The position numbers and the translations under genes were made by a program. The notes beneath the pieces were generated by a model that was not told the DNA's origin, searched no databases, and saw only the letters and a list, made by a program, of their open reading frames with translations. A stretch of 64,000 nucleotides of DNA, taken from Anabaena catenula FACHB-362 (GTDB taxonomy: Bacteria; Cyanobacteriota; Cyanobacteriia; Cyanobacteriales; Nostocaceae). The stretch covers positions 1 through 64,000 of the forward strand of contig NZ_JACJTQ010000005.1 of NCBI RefSeq assembly GCF_014698735.1, read 5' to 3'. Below, one piece after another: positions 1 to 9,821 of the stretch. The number at the start of each line of letters is the position of its first letter. Position 1 is the first letter of the stretch.

Positions 1-34
1 CATCTCCTTGGCTCATAAAACGCTAATTTCTAAT

Positions 35-72
35 CCCCCTGCCCCCTGCTCCCTGCTCCCTGCCCCCTGCCC
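35..72. repeat. Heptamer tandem repeat
   Basis: Five consecutive 7-bp units of the type CCCCCTG/CTCCCTG lie in non-coding DNA. Such heptamer runs are common between genes in filamentous cyanobacteria. Just downstream (about 129-184) a GTGGG...CCCAC-rich segment forms imperfect hairpins. No gene is seen in 1-244. Confidence 0.7.
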
Positions 73-244
73 AAACGAAGCAAGGCATCTCACAAAATCG
101 CATCGCTTCCTGCCTCCTGCTATATTTGTAGGGTGGGAAACGCCCACAAAAACCATGACAAGGTGGGTAATGCCCACCCTACGTATATGTTCTATAATGA
201 TTAAGTATTTAACGAACACGATATGAATCCTGAATTCTGCTGTA

Positions 245-1711
245 TCAACAGCGCCGCAACTGCGCTAATAAAACTACAATGTCATCCATAGCTTTCCTGA
301 CGACACTTGTAGGCTGTTCAGATTGGTTCACCATAATACTGAAAACTAAAGGCTCATAATTAGGTGCATTAATATATCCAGATAAGGAAACTACACCAGT
401 CATTGTCCCTGTTTTTGCTTGGACAATTCCCTCCGCTAATGTGTTACGAAAGCGATTTTTTAAAGTTCCGCTAATGCCTGCAACAGGTAAAGAAGCACGA
501 AAAACTTCAGCTTGGGATGATTTACCCATTAGCTGCAAAAGTTGCACCAAAGCTTCTGGACTAATTAAATTTTTGCGAGATAGTCCAGAACCATCTACTA
601 AAATATAATTTGTTGGCTCAATTCCCAATTCAGTTAAAGTAGTCTTTAAAACTTGTAGCCCTGCATCAGCAGTACGTTGATTTTTTGCTAATGCTTGTTT
701 ACTACCTAATATCCTGAGTAAAGCTTCAGCAAACAAATTATTACTATTGACATTTGTCTCTACCATCAAATTAGATAAAGGTGCAGATTCAATTGCTGCT
801 ATTTCCTGTTCATTCTTACCACCATTGCTGCTAGATGTTTCTTGTACAGAAATTTTTTCTCTTCTTAAACTTTGCCGAAAATGTCTTAAGAAATTTTCAA
901 CGGGATCAAAAATAGCTAAAGCCGTTATTTCTGGTTGAGAATTTACAGCTAATTGTCCTTGAATCCTTAATATTTGACCTTTTAAGTCCCGGTTTACTTC
1001 CACAAAACCTGATTCATTTTCTGGAGTAGTTACAGTATTATTTTCAATCTTCCAGCGATATGCTTCTGTAGGTTCAGCCCATTTAAGTTTGAGTGGTTTA
1101 CCTATAGTTTGCGGCAAAAATGTTAAGACAGAAGCATTTTCATTTAAAATTAAACTATTTACTGGTGCGCCATAATAAGCTTGTACATCTTCCCATTGCC
1201 AACTAGAATTTACAACTTCTCCTTGAAAATAACTATCATCAGCAATTAACTGATTTATTTGCCGAATCCCCTGTTGGGATAACTGTTTTGCTAATACTGT
1301 TAGTTGAGCATCTTTTAAGCTAGGATCTCCCCTACCAACGACACGCACATTACCATCACCATCTTGATAAACAGAGGTACGAATGCGAAAATTTGCCCCC
1401 AATTTCTGTAATGCAGCTGCTGTTGTGAATAGTTTAGTATTAGAAGCAGGAATAAAGTATTTTTCAGCATCTCGATTGTAAAGAGATTGCCCAGATGATA
1501 AGGGTTTTACCAAAATTCCCCAGCGCATACGACTGAATTGAGGAAGATTGATAATAGCATCTACAGATGAGGGTAATTGAGCAGGACAAGTTGATTTTGT
1601 AGTATTTGCTTGTGCAAATGGTGTTTGTGCTTGCGTTATTTCTTGGATAACACCAACTTGGATACCGAGAAATAGCAAAATCATGCTAATGGAAATTTTT
1701 CTGCCAATCAT
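245..1711 (-). CDS. dacB: D-alanyl-D-alanine carboxypeptidase/endopeptidase, PBP4 type (peptidase S13)
   Basis: Periplasmic penicillin-binding protein that trims or cleaves cross-linked peptidoglycan. The three serine-acylase motifs are visible: SxxK (ASNTKLFT, near residue 90), SxN (VNSNNLFAE) and KTG (QAKTGTMTG) near the C-terminus, in the order and spacing of the S13 family. The frame opens further upstream at 1783, but the Met at 1711 is preferred because it gives a clean signal peptide (MIGRKISISMILLFLG...AQA). About 488 residues, normal for the family. It is monocistronic, and its neighbour ilvB is on the same strand but more than 600 bp upstream with repeats between. Family assignment is firm; precise physiological role is inference. 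Confidence 0.9.
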   Translation of the reverse strand: MIGRKISISMILLFLGIQVGVIQEITQAQTPFAQANTTKSTCPAQLPSSVDAIINLPQFSRMRWGILVKPLSSGQSLYNRDAEKYFIPASNTKLFTTAAALQKLGANFRIRTSVYQDGDGNVRVVGRGDPSLKDAQLTVLAKQLSQQGIRQINQLIADDSYFQGEVVNSSWQWEDVQAYYGAPVNSLILNENASVLTFLPQTIGKPLKLKWAEPTEAYRWKIENNTVTTPENESGFVEVNRDLKGQILRIQGQLAVNSQPEITALAIFDPVENFLRHFRQSLRREKISVQETSSSNGGKNEQEIAAIESAPLSNLMVETNVNSNNLFAEALLRILGSKQALAKNQRTADAGLQVLKTTLTELGIEPTNYILVDGSGLSRKNLISPEALVQLLQLMGKSSQAEVFRASLPVAGISGTLKNRFRNTLAEGIVQAKTGTMTGVVSLSGYINAPNYEPLVFSIMVNQSEQPTSVVRKAMDDIVVLLAQLRRC

Positions 1712-1783
1712 ATTAATACCAATTTTAAAAATGATTATGACAGATACAGGCAAATTATTACCTGTATATGCTTCACTATCCAA

Positions 1784-2337
1784 AATTTAAAATCCCAAAT
1801 AATATCAGGTTTAATTTTAGCTCTGGAGCGATGCCTGCGGCGAGCGAAGCTATCGCTATTTCATACTATACAATTGCCCGGTATTTACCCAAATTATTTA
1901 TCCGGTTGTAACATTTAAATGATGCAGATATATCAACTTCTGCATTTGTTTGCATATTAGAATCTGTATATTTTATTTAGGGCTTGCTGAATTGGGATAT
2001 GAAAATCAAGAATTATATCTCCCAAACTCTTCCTCTCTGGGTGAGCTTACACCAGTTTTAATGTATTTAGACCATACTCTTGATTCCTCTTTGCGCCTCT
2101 GCGCTACGCCAGTTGCTTCAAGTCGGCAGAGCCGCCCAACGCACTGGCTCCTCTGCGTGAGACAAAAAAATGTAGTTCATTTACTCGAAAATAGCTGTAA
2201 TATCAAGTCCGGCTAATTGCTGTTGAAAAACTCTCCACGTAAGAGCTTCCCCCTGCGGTTCCCTCATCATAAGTATTCAACCGGACATCATATAATTGGA
2301 ATCAGGGTTCAGCATTGCTAAACCCTTAAGAATCTAA
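1784..2337. other. Gene-free stretch with dispersed repeats
   Basis: No credible gene. It holds a GC-rich dispersed repeat near 1828-1860 (GATGCCTGCGGCGAGCGAAGC...) and, at about 2055-2205, a copy of a repeat also found at 49866-49960 and 44949-45007 ('TGTATTTAGACCA...CTCTGCGTGAGAC'). That copy is interrupted by a 45-bp palindromic element listed separately. Confidence 0.6.
2106..2150. repeat. 45-bp nested palindromic element, copy 1
   Basis: Begins ACGCCAGTTGCT and ends CAACGCACTGGCTC, with GCCAGT/ACTGGC terminal complementarity and an internal GGC-AGA-GCC hairpin. It interrupts a longer dispersed repeat whose intact form is at about 49880-49920. A second copy of exactly the same length is at 39373-39417. 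It resembles the small dispersed repeats known from Nostoc genomes. Confidence 0.75.
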
Positions 2338-4266
2338 CTACAACTTGGTTCCACACTCAGAACAGAAATTGTGACTAGGTAGGTTTTCTGTATTACAGTG
2401 GCTACAATAAACCGGCTCAACTACAATTTTCGGTTGTTGCTTAGGCAAGCCGATCATTTGCGCGTTACTCTTACCAGGAGCTACCATAGGATAGCAGTTT
2501 TCATCTCTAGTAACTTTGACATTGACAATCACTGGCCCGTTGTGTGCCAACATTTCGGCAATTTTATCTTGCAACTCGTCCCCGTTACTAATCACCATCC
2601 CCTTGATACCATAGGCTTTAGCCAAAAATTCAATATCTGGCATCCCTACTTCCATATTTGAGCAAGAATAACGCTCACCATAGAAGGCTTCTTGCCATTG
2701 ACGCACCATTCCCTGCCAGCCATTATTTAAAATCACAGTCTTGACATTTATGCCATACTGTGCTAAGGTTCCCAACTCCTGTAAACACATTTGGAAACTG
2801 GCATCACCGCTGATACAGATAACTTCTTCATCAGGGAATGCTACTTTTACACCCATCGCCGCAGGAACACCAAAACCCATTGTTCCCAAACCAGCACTAG
2901 AAATCCAGCGTCTAGGGCCATTCTTGAGGAATTGTGCCGCCCACATTTGATGTTGTCCGACATCTGTGGTGTAGAAAGCGTGGGGTGCTTGACGACCAAC
3001 TTCGACAATTACCTCTTGGGGAGAAATGCTATCAGGATAATGAGGTACAACCAAAGGGTAATCTTGTCGCCAACGGTTAATTAAATTTAACCATTCTTGG
3101 TTTTGGTGAGGTGGAGTTTTGTTCGTTGAGTTTTGACATCGACGTAACAAATCCGTTAATACGTTTTTGACATCACCAACAATAGGAACTTCGGGAACAC
3201 GGTTCTTACCTACTTCGGCTGGGTCAATATCGATATGAATGACTTTAGCATGGGAAGCGAATTCATCTAACTTACCTGTCACCCGGTCATCAAATCTGGC
3301 ACCAACACAAATCAGCAAATCACAATCTGTCACCGCAAAGTTAGCGTAAGCAGTACCGTGCATTCCCAACATTCCCAAGGAGAGGGGATGATGCTCATCA
3401 AATGCACCGATACCCATTAAGGTAGTAGTGACGGGGATATTAAATAATTCAGCTAGTTGTTTGACTTCTGCATGGGCATTGGCTGCGATCGCACCTCCAC
3501 CAACATACAACAACGGACGGCGACTTTCTCGAATCAACTGAATTGCCGCATTAATTTGTCTGGGATTTCCCTTCACAGTGGGACGATATCCAGGTAATTT
3601 GACCGAACCTGGTTCTACAGGTACATAGTCAAATTCTTCTAAAGCCACATCTTTGGGAACATCTATCAAAACGGGGCCCGGTCTACCAGTGCTGGCAATG
3701 TGGAACGCTTCCGCCACAATCCGCGCCATATCTTTAGGGTCACGCACTACATAAGAATGCTTGACAATGGGCAAAGTAATACCGTAAATATCTGTTTCTT
3801 GGAAGGCATCTGTACCAATCGAAGCCCGTGGTACTTGTCCTGTCACCACAATCATGGGAATAGAATCCATGTAGGCTGTAGCGATACCTGTGACTAAATT
3901 CGTTGCCCCTGGGCCAGAAGTCCCAAAGCACACTCCCACCTTACCAGTGGCACGGGCGTAGCCGTCAGCTGCATGGGAAGCGCCTTGTTCGTGTCTAACG
4001 AGAATGTGTTTAATTCTGCCAGTTTCTTCTACTTTATACAGGTCATCATAAATCGGCAGAATTGCCCCACCGGGATAACCAAAAATATATTCAACACCAT
4101 GACGGACGAGACTATCTAACAATGCAAAACCGCCGGATTCACGTTTGGGGGCGACAACTGACGAATTAGAGATAGGGGATTGCTTGTGATTTGCCGATTG
4201 TGAGATACTGATTTGAGAAGGGGATTCTCCTGCGGAGACACTTTGTGAACGCACGGTTAACCTCAA
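2338..4266 (-). CDS. ilvB: Acetolactate synthase large subunit with C-terminal zinc ribbon
   Basis: Catalytic ThDP-dependent subunit that condenses pyruvate (or pyruvate plus 2-oxobutyrate) in branched-chain amino acid synthesis. Visible: N-terminal ThDP region with the catalytic Glu ([18 protein letters not shown]), a central FAD/acetolactate-synthase domain, and the C-terminal ThDP-binding GDASFQ...[12 protein letters not shown] segment. Unusual parts are a Ser-rich N-terminal extension of about 45 residues and a C-terminal tail with CSHC-x10-CSEC, a double CxxC zinc-ribbon signature absent from textbook enzymes. 642 residues, longer than the usual ~570 because of both extensions. No small subunit (ilvH) is in the window. 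Rich in Met and Cys, unlike the organosulfur island. Confidence 0.93.
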   Translation of the reverse strand: MRLTVRSQSVSAGESPSQISISQSANHKQSPISNSSVVAPKRESGGFALLDSLVRHGVEYIFGYPGGAILPIYDDLYKVEETGRIKHILVRHEQGASHAADGYARATGKVGVCFGTSGPGATNLVTGIATAYMDSIPMIVVTGQVPRASIGTDAFQETDIYGITLPIVKHSYVVRDPKDMARIVAEAFHIASTGRPGPVLIDVPKDVALEEFDYVPVEPGSVKLPGYRPTVKGNPRQINAAIQLIRESRRPLLYVGGGAIAANAHAEVKQLAELFNIPVTTTLMGIGAFDEHHPLSLGMLGMHGTAYANFAVTDCDLLICVGARFDDRVTGKLDEFASHAKVIHIDIDPAEVGKNRVPEVPIVGDVKNVLTDLLRRCQNSTNKTPPHQNQEWLNLINRWRQDYPLVVPHYPDSISPQEVIVEVGRQAPHAFYTTDVGQHQMWAAQFLKNGPRRWISSAGLGTMGFGVPAAMGVKVAFPDEEVICISGDASFQMCLQELGTLAQYGINVKTVILNNGWQGMVRQWQEAFYGERYSCSNMEVGMPDIEFLAKAYGIKGMVISNGDELQDKIAEMLAHNGPVIVNVKVTRDENCYPMVAPGKSNAQMIGLPKQQPKIVVEPVYCSHCNTENLPSHNFCSECGTKL

Positions 4267-4399
4267 AATATAACTAAACTTAAGCCCTAGATTCTGTATT
4301 TATAACTTCATTTTAATTGAAAAATTCCAGCAAATGCTTAGATAATTTCCATTTACTAGCATAGACATACAATATCTTTGGGCTATGATTTTACAATTT

Positions 4400-5656
4400 T
4401 TAAATCACATCTTGCAATACCCTCCGGGTATTTTGCCACGCCCAGACACCGACGGCAGCCACAACCAGGCTCATTCCCAACAGTACAGCTGATAAACCAA
4501 AGGCATTAACTAGTTTTGTTGTGATCAACAGAGGTGCAGTGAGGGCAATATTGATGGCATGATTTTGAAAGCCAAATACCTTACCATGCATTTCTGGTGG
4601 AGTTTCTTGCTGAATTAAAGTTTGCATTGGCACATTCACGAAAGCTGCACCGACACCCAAGAAAATACAGAGTCCTAGGGCTAGGGGCAGGTTTTCAATA
4701 AAAGTGAACAACCCTAAAGACATCGCCATAATCAAAAACCCGATTAAGGGTAAGGGTTTGTGATGTAATTTATGACCAAAGTGTCCGAGAATTGCCGCAC
4801 CTATTACCATCCCGACTCCGGCAGAGGCTACGAAAAAGCTAAAGTCCCTGGCTTCTAAGTGCAACTTTGCTGCCATACCAATCGCTAATTCTATCAGAGC
4901 CGCAAACACGCAGTATAAAGTGACAATTTGCAGCATGGAATTCCACACGAGCCGATTTTTTTTGAGATAGCGCAAGCCTTGTAAGAATTCAGCCCAAGGA
5001 TTAATTTTTACTGTATCTTCGTCAATGTGTCTGTGTTCTTGAAAATGAATAGGCATCATAATCAAAGCAGACAGTAGATATAAGATACCTACTACCATTT
5101 CTTTACCAAAACCTTTATTCAAGCTTTCCACCCAATCCAACATTGGACTAGCGACAGCATTACCAATAATTAATGCTGCCATCATCGTGCTGCTAAATAA
5201 GGCATTGGCAGCCATTAAACCCTCTTTCTTCACCAAAAGCGGGATAGCAGCTTGTTCTGCTGGGGCAAAAAACTGGGTGACGGTGGAGATAGCAAAGGTG
5301 AAGAATAACAGAATTGCAAACTCCCGTGGTAGGAAGGGAATTAACAGCATGAAAAGGCCACGTACCGCATCTGAGCCTACCATAATCAGTTTTTTCGGCA
5401 CACGGTCAACGATCACACCGCCTGCGGAACCAAATAAAATTGCTGGTACGGTAAATGCCATGTACAAATAGAAACGACCGCTATTGTCTACATCATTAGC
5501 AGGTAGGTAGAGCTTCAGTAAGGCAATCATTAATACAAAGAATACCTTATCTGCCAATTGGGAAACCAATTGCCCAATCCACAGGAGCATAAAATTCCTG
5601 TTTTTTAGCAGTGCGCCAAAGCCGTGATTAACAGCAGTAGGTTCAGTAGGAAACAT
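4400..5656 (-). CDS. MFS transporter
   Basis: Integral inner-membrane carrier of about 418 residues with around 12 hydrophobic segments and the layout of the MFS_3/EntS-like exporter group. Visible cues are the N-terminal 'NRNFMLLWIGQLVSQLADKVFF' type start (quoted in part), the loop motif GGVIVDRVPKK between helices 2 and 3, and a long central cytosolic loop. Substrate cannot be read. It stands alone, minus strand, 130 bp downstream of ilvB's start region. No operator motif of the organosulfur island is present upstream. Confidence 0.8.
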   Translation of the reverse strand: MFPTEPTAVNHGFGALLKNRNFMLLWIGQLVSQLADKVFFVLMIALLKLYLPANDVDNSGRFYLYMAFTVPAILFGSAGGVIVDRVPKKLIMVGSDAVRGLFMLLIPFLPREFAILLFFTFAISTVTQFFAPAEQAAIPLLVKKEGLMAANALFSSTMMAALIIGNAVASPMLDWVESLNKGFGKEMVVGILYLLSALIMMPIHFQEHRHIDEDTVKINPWAEFLQGLRYLKKNRLVWNSMLQIVTLYCVFAALIELAIGMAAKLHLEARDFSFFVASAGVGMVIGAAILGHFGHKLHHKPLPLIGFLIMAMSLGLFTFIENLPLALGLCIFLGVGAAFVNVPMQTLIQQETPPEMHGKVFGFQNHAINIALTAPLLITTKLVNAFGLSAVLLGMSLVVAAVGVWAWQNTRRVLQDVI

Positions 5657-6155
5657 TTACTATATTTAGGAATTTTGACTAGGGTAGATGGATGGGAAGA
5701 AGCTGGGAGCCATGAGAGGAACATTAGTTATTTAACCGTGTTTATTTCCATTGTCACCCTTATTTTCTCTATTTCTCACTCCTGTTTGGTAACGCTAGTG
5801 TCCGGACTATTTTTATAAGTACGACGGGTTCAATCTGAACTAATGCCTCTGGAGAGACTGCTCAAAACTTGGGTGTTACTCTCTTCCCACTAGATGAATA
5901 CGGATTTAATGTATCCCTTACGGGAGCCGTAGGCATACCGCGAAGACGCGTTCGCGAAGCGTTCCGAAGGAAAGGACGCGAAGAAAGAAGGAAGAAGGAA
6001 GAAGGAAGAAGATAAGTAATCTTACACTGGGAAGGGAGTAGCAAAGCGGGGCGCAGCTTGGTAACTCCTTCAAGTACATCAACTCGTGGAAAGAGGAACT
6101 CTAATTTGTGATTTCGGGAATCCCCACCCTCCGCGTCACCAAGGTGAAGAGAATG
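5657..6155. other. Gene-free stretch with GC-rich and GAAGGAA repeats
   Basis: No gene supported. Around 5915-5975 lies a dispersed repeat rich in CGCGAAG/CGTTCGCG palindromes, followed at about 5985-6012 by a short GAAGGAA-type tandem repeat. The short open frame covering them is low complexity and not credible as a protein. Confidence 0.5.
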
Positions 6156-6746
6156 TTAATCATAGCGTTTTAACAACAAATGCAAAAATTCAGCGGCACT
6201 TAAGGGTTTTATGGATGGAGGAAACGCCATCGATTGGTCTACCCACTGTCCTTGTACTGTTTGGGGCGATCGCCACATTGCTAAGTGTTCAACGGGTGGC
6301 TCGGCGTAAAAATTATCTTGCCCACTACCTAAAACAGCAGAACTCCAATGGGTGAAGTAATCATGACTCAGACGATGAATTGGGAAATTTCCCCATAATG
6401 GCATCCCCCAACCATCTATGGCAATAAATGCTTTGACATAACCGCCTAAAAGTTGCCACTTTGTGGCAGCGATAATTGCACCAACCACACCAGCACTAAA
6501 GCTAATGAATATAACAGGCGTTTCTAGCTCATTACCCATGCTTTCGCCTGCGGGGCGCTGAAGATGAAGGCGCAAAAACTGTAAAATATGGAATGCGGAT
6601 AAAGCTAAAATTCCTTCTCCCGGAAAAACCAATATATCTACCAGATTTTTTTGGCTGGATCTGTCATGCTCTAGATTTAACCCTCCGGTGATAAAGCTTG
6701 TAGTTAATTCTGGTTCATGGATTCCAGGGCAAATAATTATTTTCAT
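6156..6746 (-). CDS. Small alpha/beta-hydrolase-like protein
   Basis: Protein of 196 residues beginning MKIIICPGIHEP, a beta strand plus loop typical of the first strand of alpha/beta hydrolases. FISFSAGVVGA near residue 80 resembles a nucleophile elbow (S-x-S-A-G in place of G-x-S-x-G). I do not recognise a named family, and substrate is unknown. A GC-rich segment coding LQRPAGESMGNELE (about 6525-6560) looks like an in-frame repeat insertion, since its DNA resembles the dispersed GCCTGCGG repeats elsewhere. Monocistronic. Confidence 0.6.
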   Translation of the reverse strand: MKIIICPGIHEPELTTSFITGGLNLEHDRSSQKNLVDILVFPGEGILALSAFHILQFLRLHLQRPAGESMGNELETPVIFISFSAGVVGAIIAATKWQLLGGYVKAFIAIDGWGMPLWGNFPIHRLSHDYFTHWSSAVLGSGQDNFYAEPPVEHLAMWRSPQTVQGQWVDQSMAFPPSIKPLSAAEFLHLLLKRYD

Positions 6747-7119
6747 TTCCGGCTAATTGTGACATGGGAGCAATGCAATTTTGTGAGCAGTAGCTACATT
6801 CAATTACATATAAGATAGGCGAGCAGGATGCTCACCCCACAAGAGTAATATATTTTATGGTGGGGTGTGGTTTTCTAGCCTGCCCTAAGTGGCTCGGCGT
6901 AAATAATTATCGTTAGGATAAAGCAGCGGAAAAAAGGTTTTAGCCTTGTTTACCTTTCTTCACACAGTTTGGTTTTATTGTGCTGACCTACTAAATTGCC
7001 GGAGTATTAGATACTACTTTTCTTGCTTTTTCCAGACATTCGTGAGATGCTGTATTTATAAACTACGGTAACTTGACCGATTTATTGTAGTTTAACTAAA
7101 ATCAAGTCAAGAGTGAATT
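6747..7119. other. Intergenic region with inverted repeat and candidate operator
   Basis: Contains an 8-bp inverted repeat CACCCCAC (6833-6840)/GTGGGGTG (6860-6867), a roughly 20-bp echo near 6889 of sequence inside the hydrolase gene (GTGGCTCGGCGTAAA), and the 28-bp dyad at 7063-7090. No additional gene is seen. Confidence 0.55.
7063..7090 (+). promoter_or_regulatory. 28-bp dyad operator candidate, site 1
   Basis: Left arm CTACGGTAA, right arm TTATTGTAG, 10-bp spacer containing GACCGA. It ends 29 bp before the ATG of the SDR gene at 7120. One of the better matches to the recurrent island motif. Confidence 0.55.
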
Positions 7120-7869
7120 ATGGCAGGTAAACTAGAAGGGAAAGTAGCGATTATTACCGGAGCTTCTTCAGGAATTGGTAAAGCTACAGCGATCGCACTA
7201 GCAGCAGAAGGAACAAAAGTGGTAATTGCGGCCAGAAGGGTAGACAAGTTAGAAGCAGTAGCAAAATATATTACTGACAATGGTGGTCAAGCATTACCAA
7301 TTGTTGCAGATATCACCGACGAAGCTCAAGCTAAGAACCTAGTGCAGAAAGCAAATACAGAATTTGGACAAGTAGACATTTTAGTTAACAATGCAGGTGT
7401 AGCATTTCCAGGTAACATTGAAAATGCAGATACCTCAAACTGGCGAAAAATGATTGATGTCAACGTTTTGGGGCTAATGTATACAACTCACACTGTATTA
7501 CCTATCTTCAAAGCGCAAAAATCAGGACATATCGTTAATATTTCTTCTGTAGCTGGACGAAACGCAAGAGCAGGCATGGGTGGCTACAATGTGACTAAAT
7601 GGGGTGTCAATGCCTTCTCTGAAGCATTAAGACAAGAAGTACATAAAGATAATATCCGCGTTACCATCATCGAACCTGGTTTAGTAGAGACAGAAATTGA
7701 TCATCATATTACCGATCCAGTCGCAAAAAAGAAAATTCAAGAACGACGAAAAGCAATTACACCATTAGAAAGTGAAGATATAGCAGCAGCAATAGTTTAT
7801 GCAGTTACCCAGCCGCAGCGTGTCAATGTCAATGAAATCTTGATTCGTCCAACCTTGCAAGAACATTAG
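7120..7869 (+). CDS. SDR family oxidoreductase
   Basis: Classical short-chain dehydrogenase/reductase of 249 residues, cytosolic and NAD(P)H-dependent. Visible: Rossmann motif GASSGIG, NNAG (NNAGVA), catalytic Ser in NISSVAG and the YxxxK pair (YNVTK). The arginine-rich turn 'AARRVDK' after the second strand suggests NADP preference. It lacks Cys and has few Met. Substrate unknown. The 28-bp dyad ends just upstream of the start, suggesting it belongs to the same regulon as the organosulfur genes. Confidence 0.88.
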   Translation: MAGKLEGKVAIITGASSGIGKATAIALAAEGTKVVIAARRVDKLEAVAKYITDNGGQALPIVADITDEAQAKNLVQKANTEFGQVDILVNNAGVAFPGNIENADTSNWRKMIDVNVLGLMYTTHTVLPIFKAQKSGHIVNISSVAGRNARAGMGGYNVTKWGVNAFSEALRQEVHKDNIRVTIIEPGLVETEIDHHITDPVAKKKIQERRKAITPLESEDIAAAIVYAVTQPQRVNVNEILIRPTLQEH

Positions 7870-8077
7870 TGTCTTTGCCGCAGTGGTTATTGTAATTCTA
7901 TTGATGTTGAAATTATACCTTGTACCCAATTCTGAAAAGAGTACAACCATAGATAAATTAGCTAAAGAGTAGGCTCATCTGGTAGAAATAAATGTTGTGT
8001 TTATTTATGCCATTGGCACATTATGTCGTGCCTAAAAATAATCCTAAAAATAATAACTTTCAAAAAAGGCAATAGTA

Positions 8078-9400
8078 ATGTTACAAGAAAATAGAAAAAC
8101 ATTGAATAAAAGCAAGCAAATATTTGCTTTTTTGAAAATTCCACCAGCAATTAGATCGCCTAATTTATCTTGTTTTGTCATTGGGGAAAGCTTATCATTT
8201 TTCGGCTCTTGGATGACACAAATTGCCTTAGTCTGGATGGTTTATCAATTGACAAATTCAGCTATGTTAGTTGGTATTGCTGGCTTTACAAATCAAGCTA
8301 TGGGTTTGATTATTACACCATTAGTAGGAGTAATGCTAGATAGATGGAACTTAAGATATGTCTTATTAACTACTCAAGTAGTTTCTATCTTCTTATCTTC
8401 ATTGCTCACTTTTATTACTGTTAGCGATTATATTAACGTTACATATATTATTATAATTGGTATTCTTCAGGGAATAGTAAAGGCTTTTGATTTACCAGCG
8501 CGTCAGGTAATTATCCCTAGATTGGTCGAGAATAGAAGTGATACTTATAGTGCAATTGCTGTTCATTCATTTTTAATCAACACAGCTAAATTTGTCAGTC
8601 CCATGATCGGGGGTTTCATAATTGCTAGAAATGGCGCAGCTTCATGCTTTTTAGTAGATGCTATCAGCTATTTGCCTTTTATATCAGCTATGTTGACTGT
8701 GCAGATAAAACCAACCATCAATAATTTATCAACATCCAAATCTGCAAAAATTTGGCATAATCTCAAAGAAGGATTTATTTTTGCCTATAACTTTACACCT
8801 ATAAAATCTATTTTGATATTACAAATTATAGTTTGCTTTATGGCAATGACTTATGTAAATTTAATCCCGGTATTTACCAAAGAAGTGCTAAAAGGCAATG
8901 CAGAAACAATGGGTTTTCTCATGACTGCTTCAGCCTTTGGTTCTATCTTTTCTGGTATTTATCTAGTTGCCCGTAATAGGGTAATAGGAATAGAAAAAGT
9001 TATGGCAATTTCTACTCTAGTCCTTGGAGTATCGTTAATCCTATTTTCTCGCTCAACACAGATGGAAATTTGCTTATTATTAATCTTTATTGTGGGACTA
9101 ACTAATACTCTGACTCTAGCTTCAATTAATAATTTTATGCAAGTCATTATTGTTGAAGAAGATAAAAGAGGACGAGTAACCAGTATATTTATGACTACCT
9201 TTGTGGGAATACTGCCTTTTGGTAATTTATTTTTTGGAGGATTAGCAAGTCTCATTGGTGTTGCTAATGCCTTATTATTTGGTGGTGTTTGTTGTCTAAT
9301 TGGAGCCTATTTTTTTCTTAGACAACTGTCCAAGATTAGACAAGCCGTAAACCCCATATATACAGAGATGGGTTTAATTCCTCAATCAAAACAAAATTAA
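8078..9400 (+). CDS. MFS transporter (EntS-like)
   Basis: Membrane carrier of 440 residues with about 12 hydrophobic helices. The region 'FFGSWMTQIALVWMVYQLT' and the loop GVMLDRWNLR after helix 2 are typical of the EntS/MFS_3 exporter group. It lies 200 bp downstream of the SDR gene on the same strand and 420 bp upstream of a sulfonate-type binding protein. Whether it exports a product of the island is unknown. No island operator is seen directly upstream. Confidence 0.8.
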   Translation: MLQENRKTLNKSKQIFAFLKIPPAIRSPNLSCFVIGESLSFFGSWMTQIALVWMVYQLTNSAMLVGIAGFTNQAMGLIITPLVGVMLDRWNLRYVLLTTQVVSIFLSSLLTFITVSDYINVTYIIIIGILQGIVKAFDLPARQVIIPRLVENRSDTYSAIAVHSFLINTAKFVSPMIGGFIIARNGAASCFLVDAISYLPFISAMLTVQIKPTINNLSTSKSAKIWHNLKEGFIFAYNFTPIKSILILQIIVCFMAMTYVNLIPVFTKEVLKGNAETMGFLMTASAFGSIFSGIYLVARNRVIGIEKVMAISTLVLGVSLILFSRSTQMEICLLLIFIVGLTNTLTLASINNFMQVIIVEEDKRGRVTSIFMTTFVGILPFGNLFFGGLASLIGVANALLFGGVCCLIGAYFFLRQLSKIRQAVNPIYTEMGLIPQSKQN

Positions 9401-9821
9401 AATAATTTCGTGATTAAGTTTTGTAACGTCTATTTAGCGCGGCGATCTGAACTTTGTAAGGGAGACCCCGCCTAACATACTTGCTGCTTATAGAAGCTCT
9501 TTATTTAAACCCCCTTGAATTAGTTAATAAGGGAATTCAAAAAATAAATCCTCCAATTTGGTACAGTGCGTTACAAATTATTTGTAGAAAATAGAGAATT
9601 GTCGTCAACAATACTTGTTTTATCAAGACATTTGTGTAAAATCAATATTTATACTACTGCAATTCGATAAATTTAGCGGGGTTTAATAGTTTAACTATAA
9701 AGTAAGTAATGCTTTCAGCAAAACTAGCAACACTTTATAGGACTGTTTAGCATTCATAACTCCTCTAGCTGACAACCAGTTTACAGCGTTATTTTTTTAT
9801 TCAATTCCAAATATTTCCGCT
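9401..9821. other. Intergenic region upstream of binding-protein gene
   Basis: AT-rich with no gene seen. It holds the weak dyad copy at 9662-9689 and probably the promoter of the 9822 binding-protein/haloperoxidase pair. Confidence 0.5.
9662..9689 (-). promoter_or_regulatory. 28-bp dyad operator candidate, site 2 (weak)
   Basis: On the minus strand CTATTAAAC...CGCTAAATTTATCG. It keeps the CTA start and the CGnTnAATTTA core of the motif but has a degraded right arm. It lies 132 bp upstream of the 9822 binding-protein gene. Confidence 0.35.

Noticed and set aside
6889-6912. Second copy of about 20 bp from the hydrolase gene
   Set aside because: Too short and with an extra base; no further homology, so not treated as a duplicated gene.
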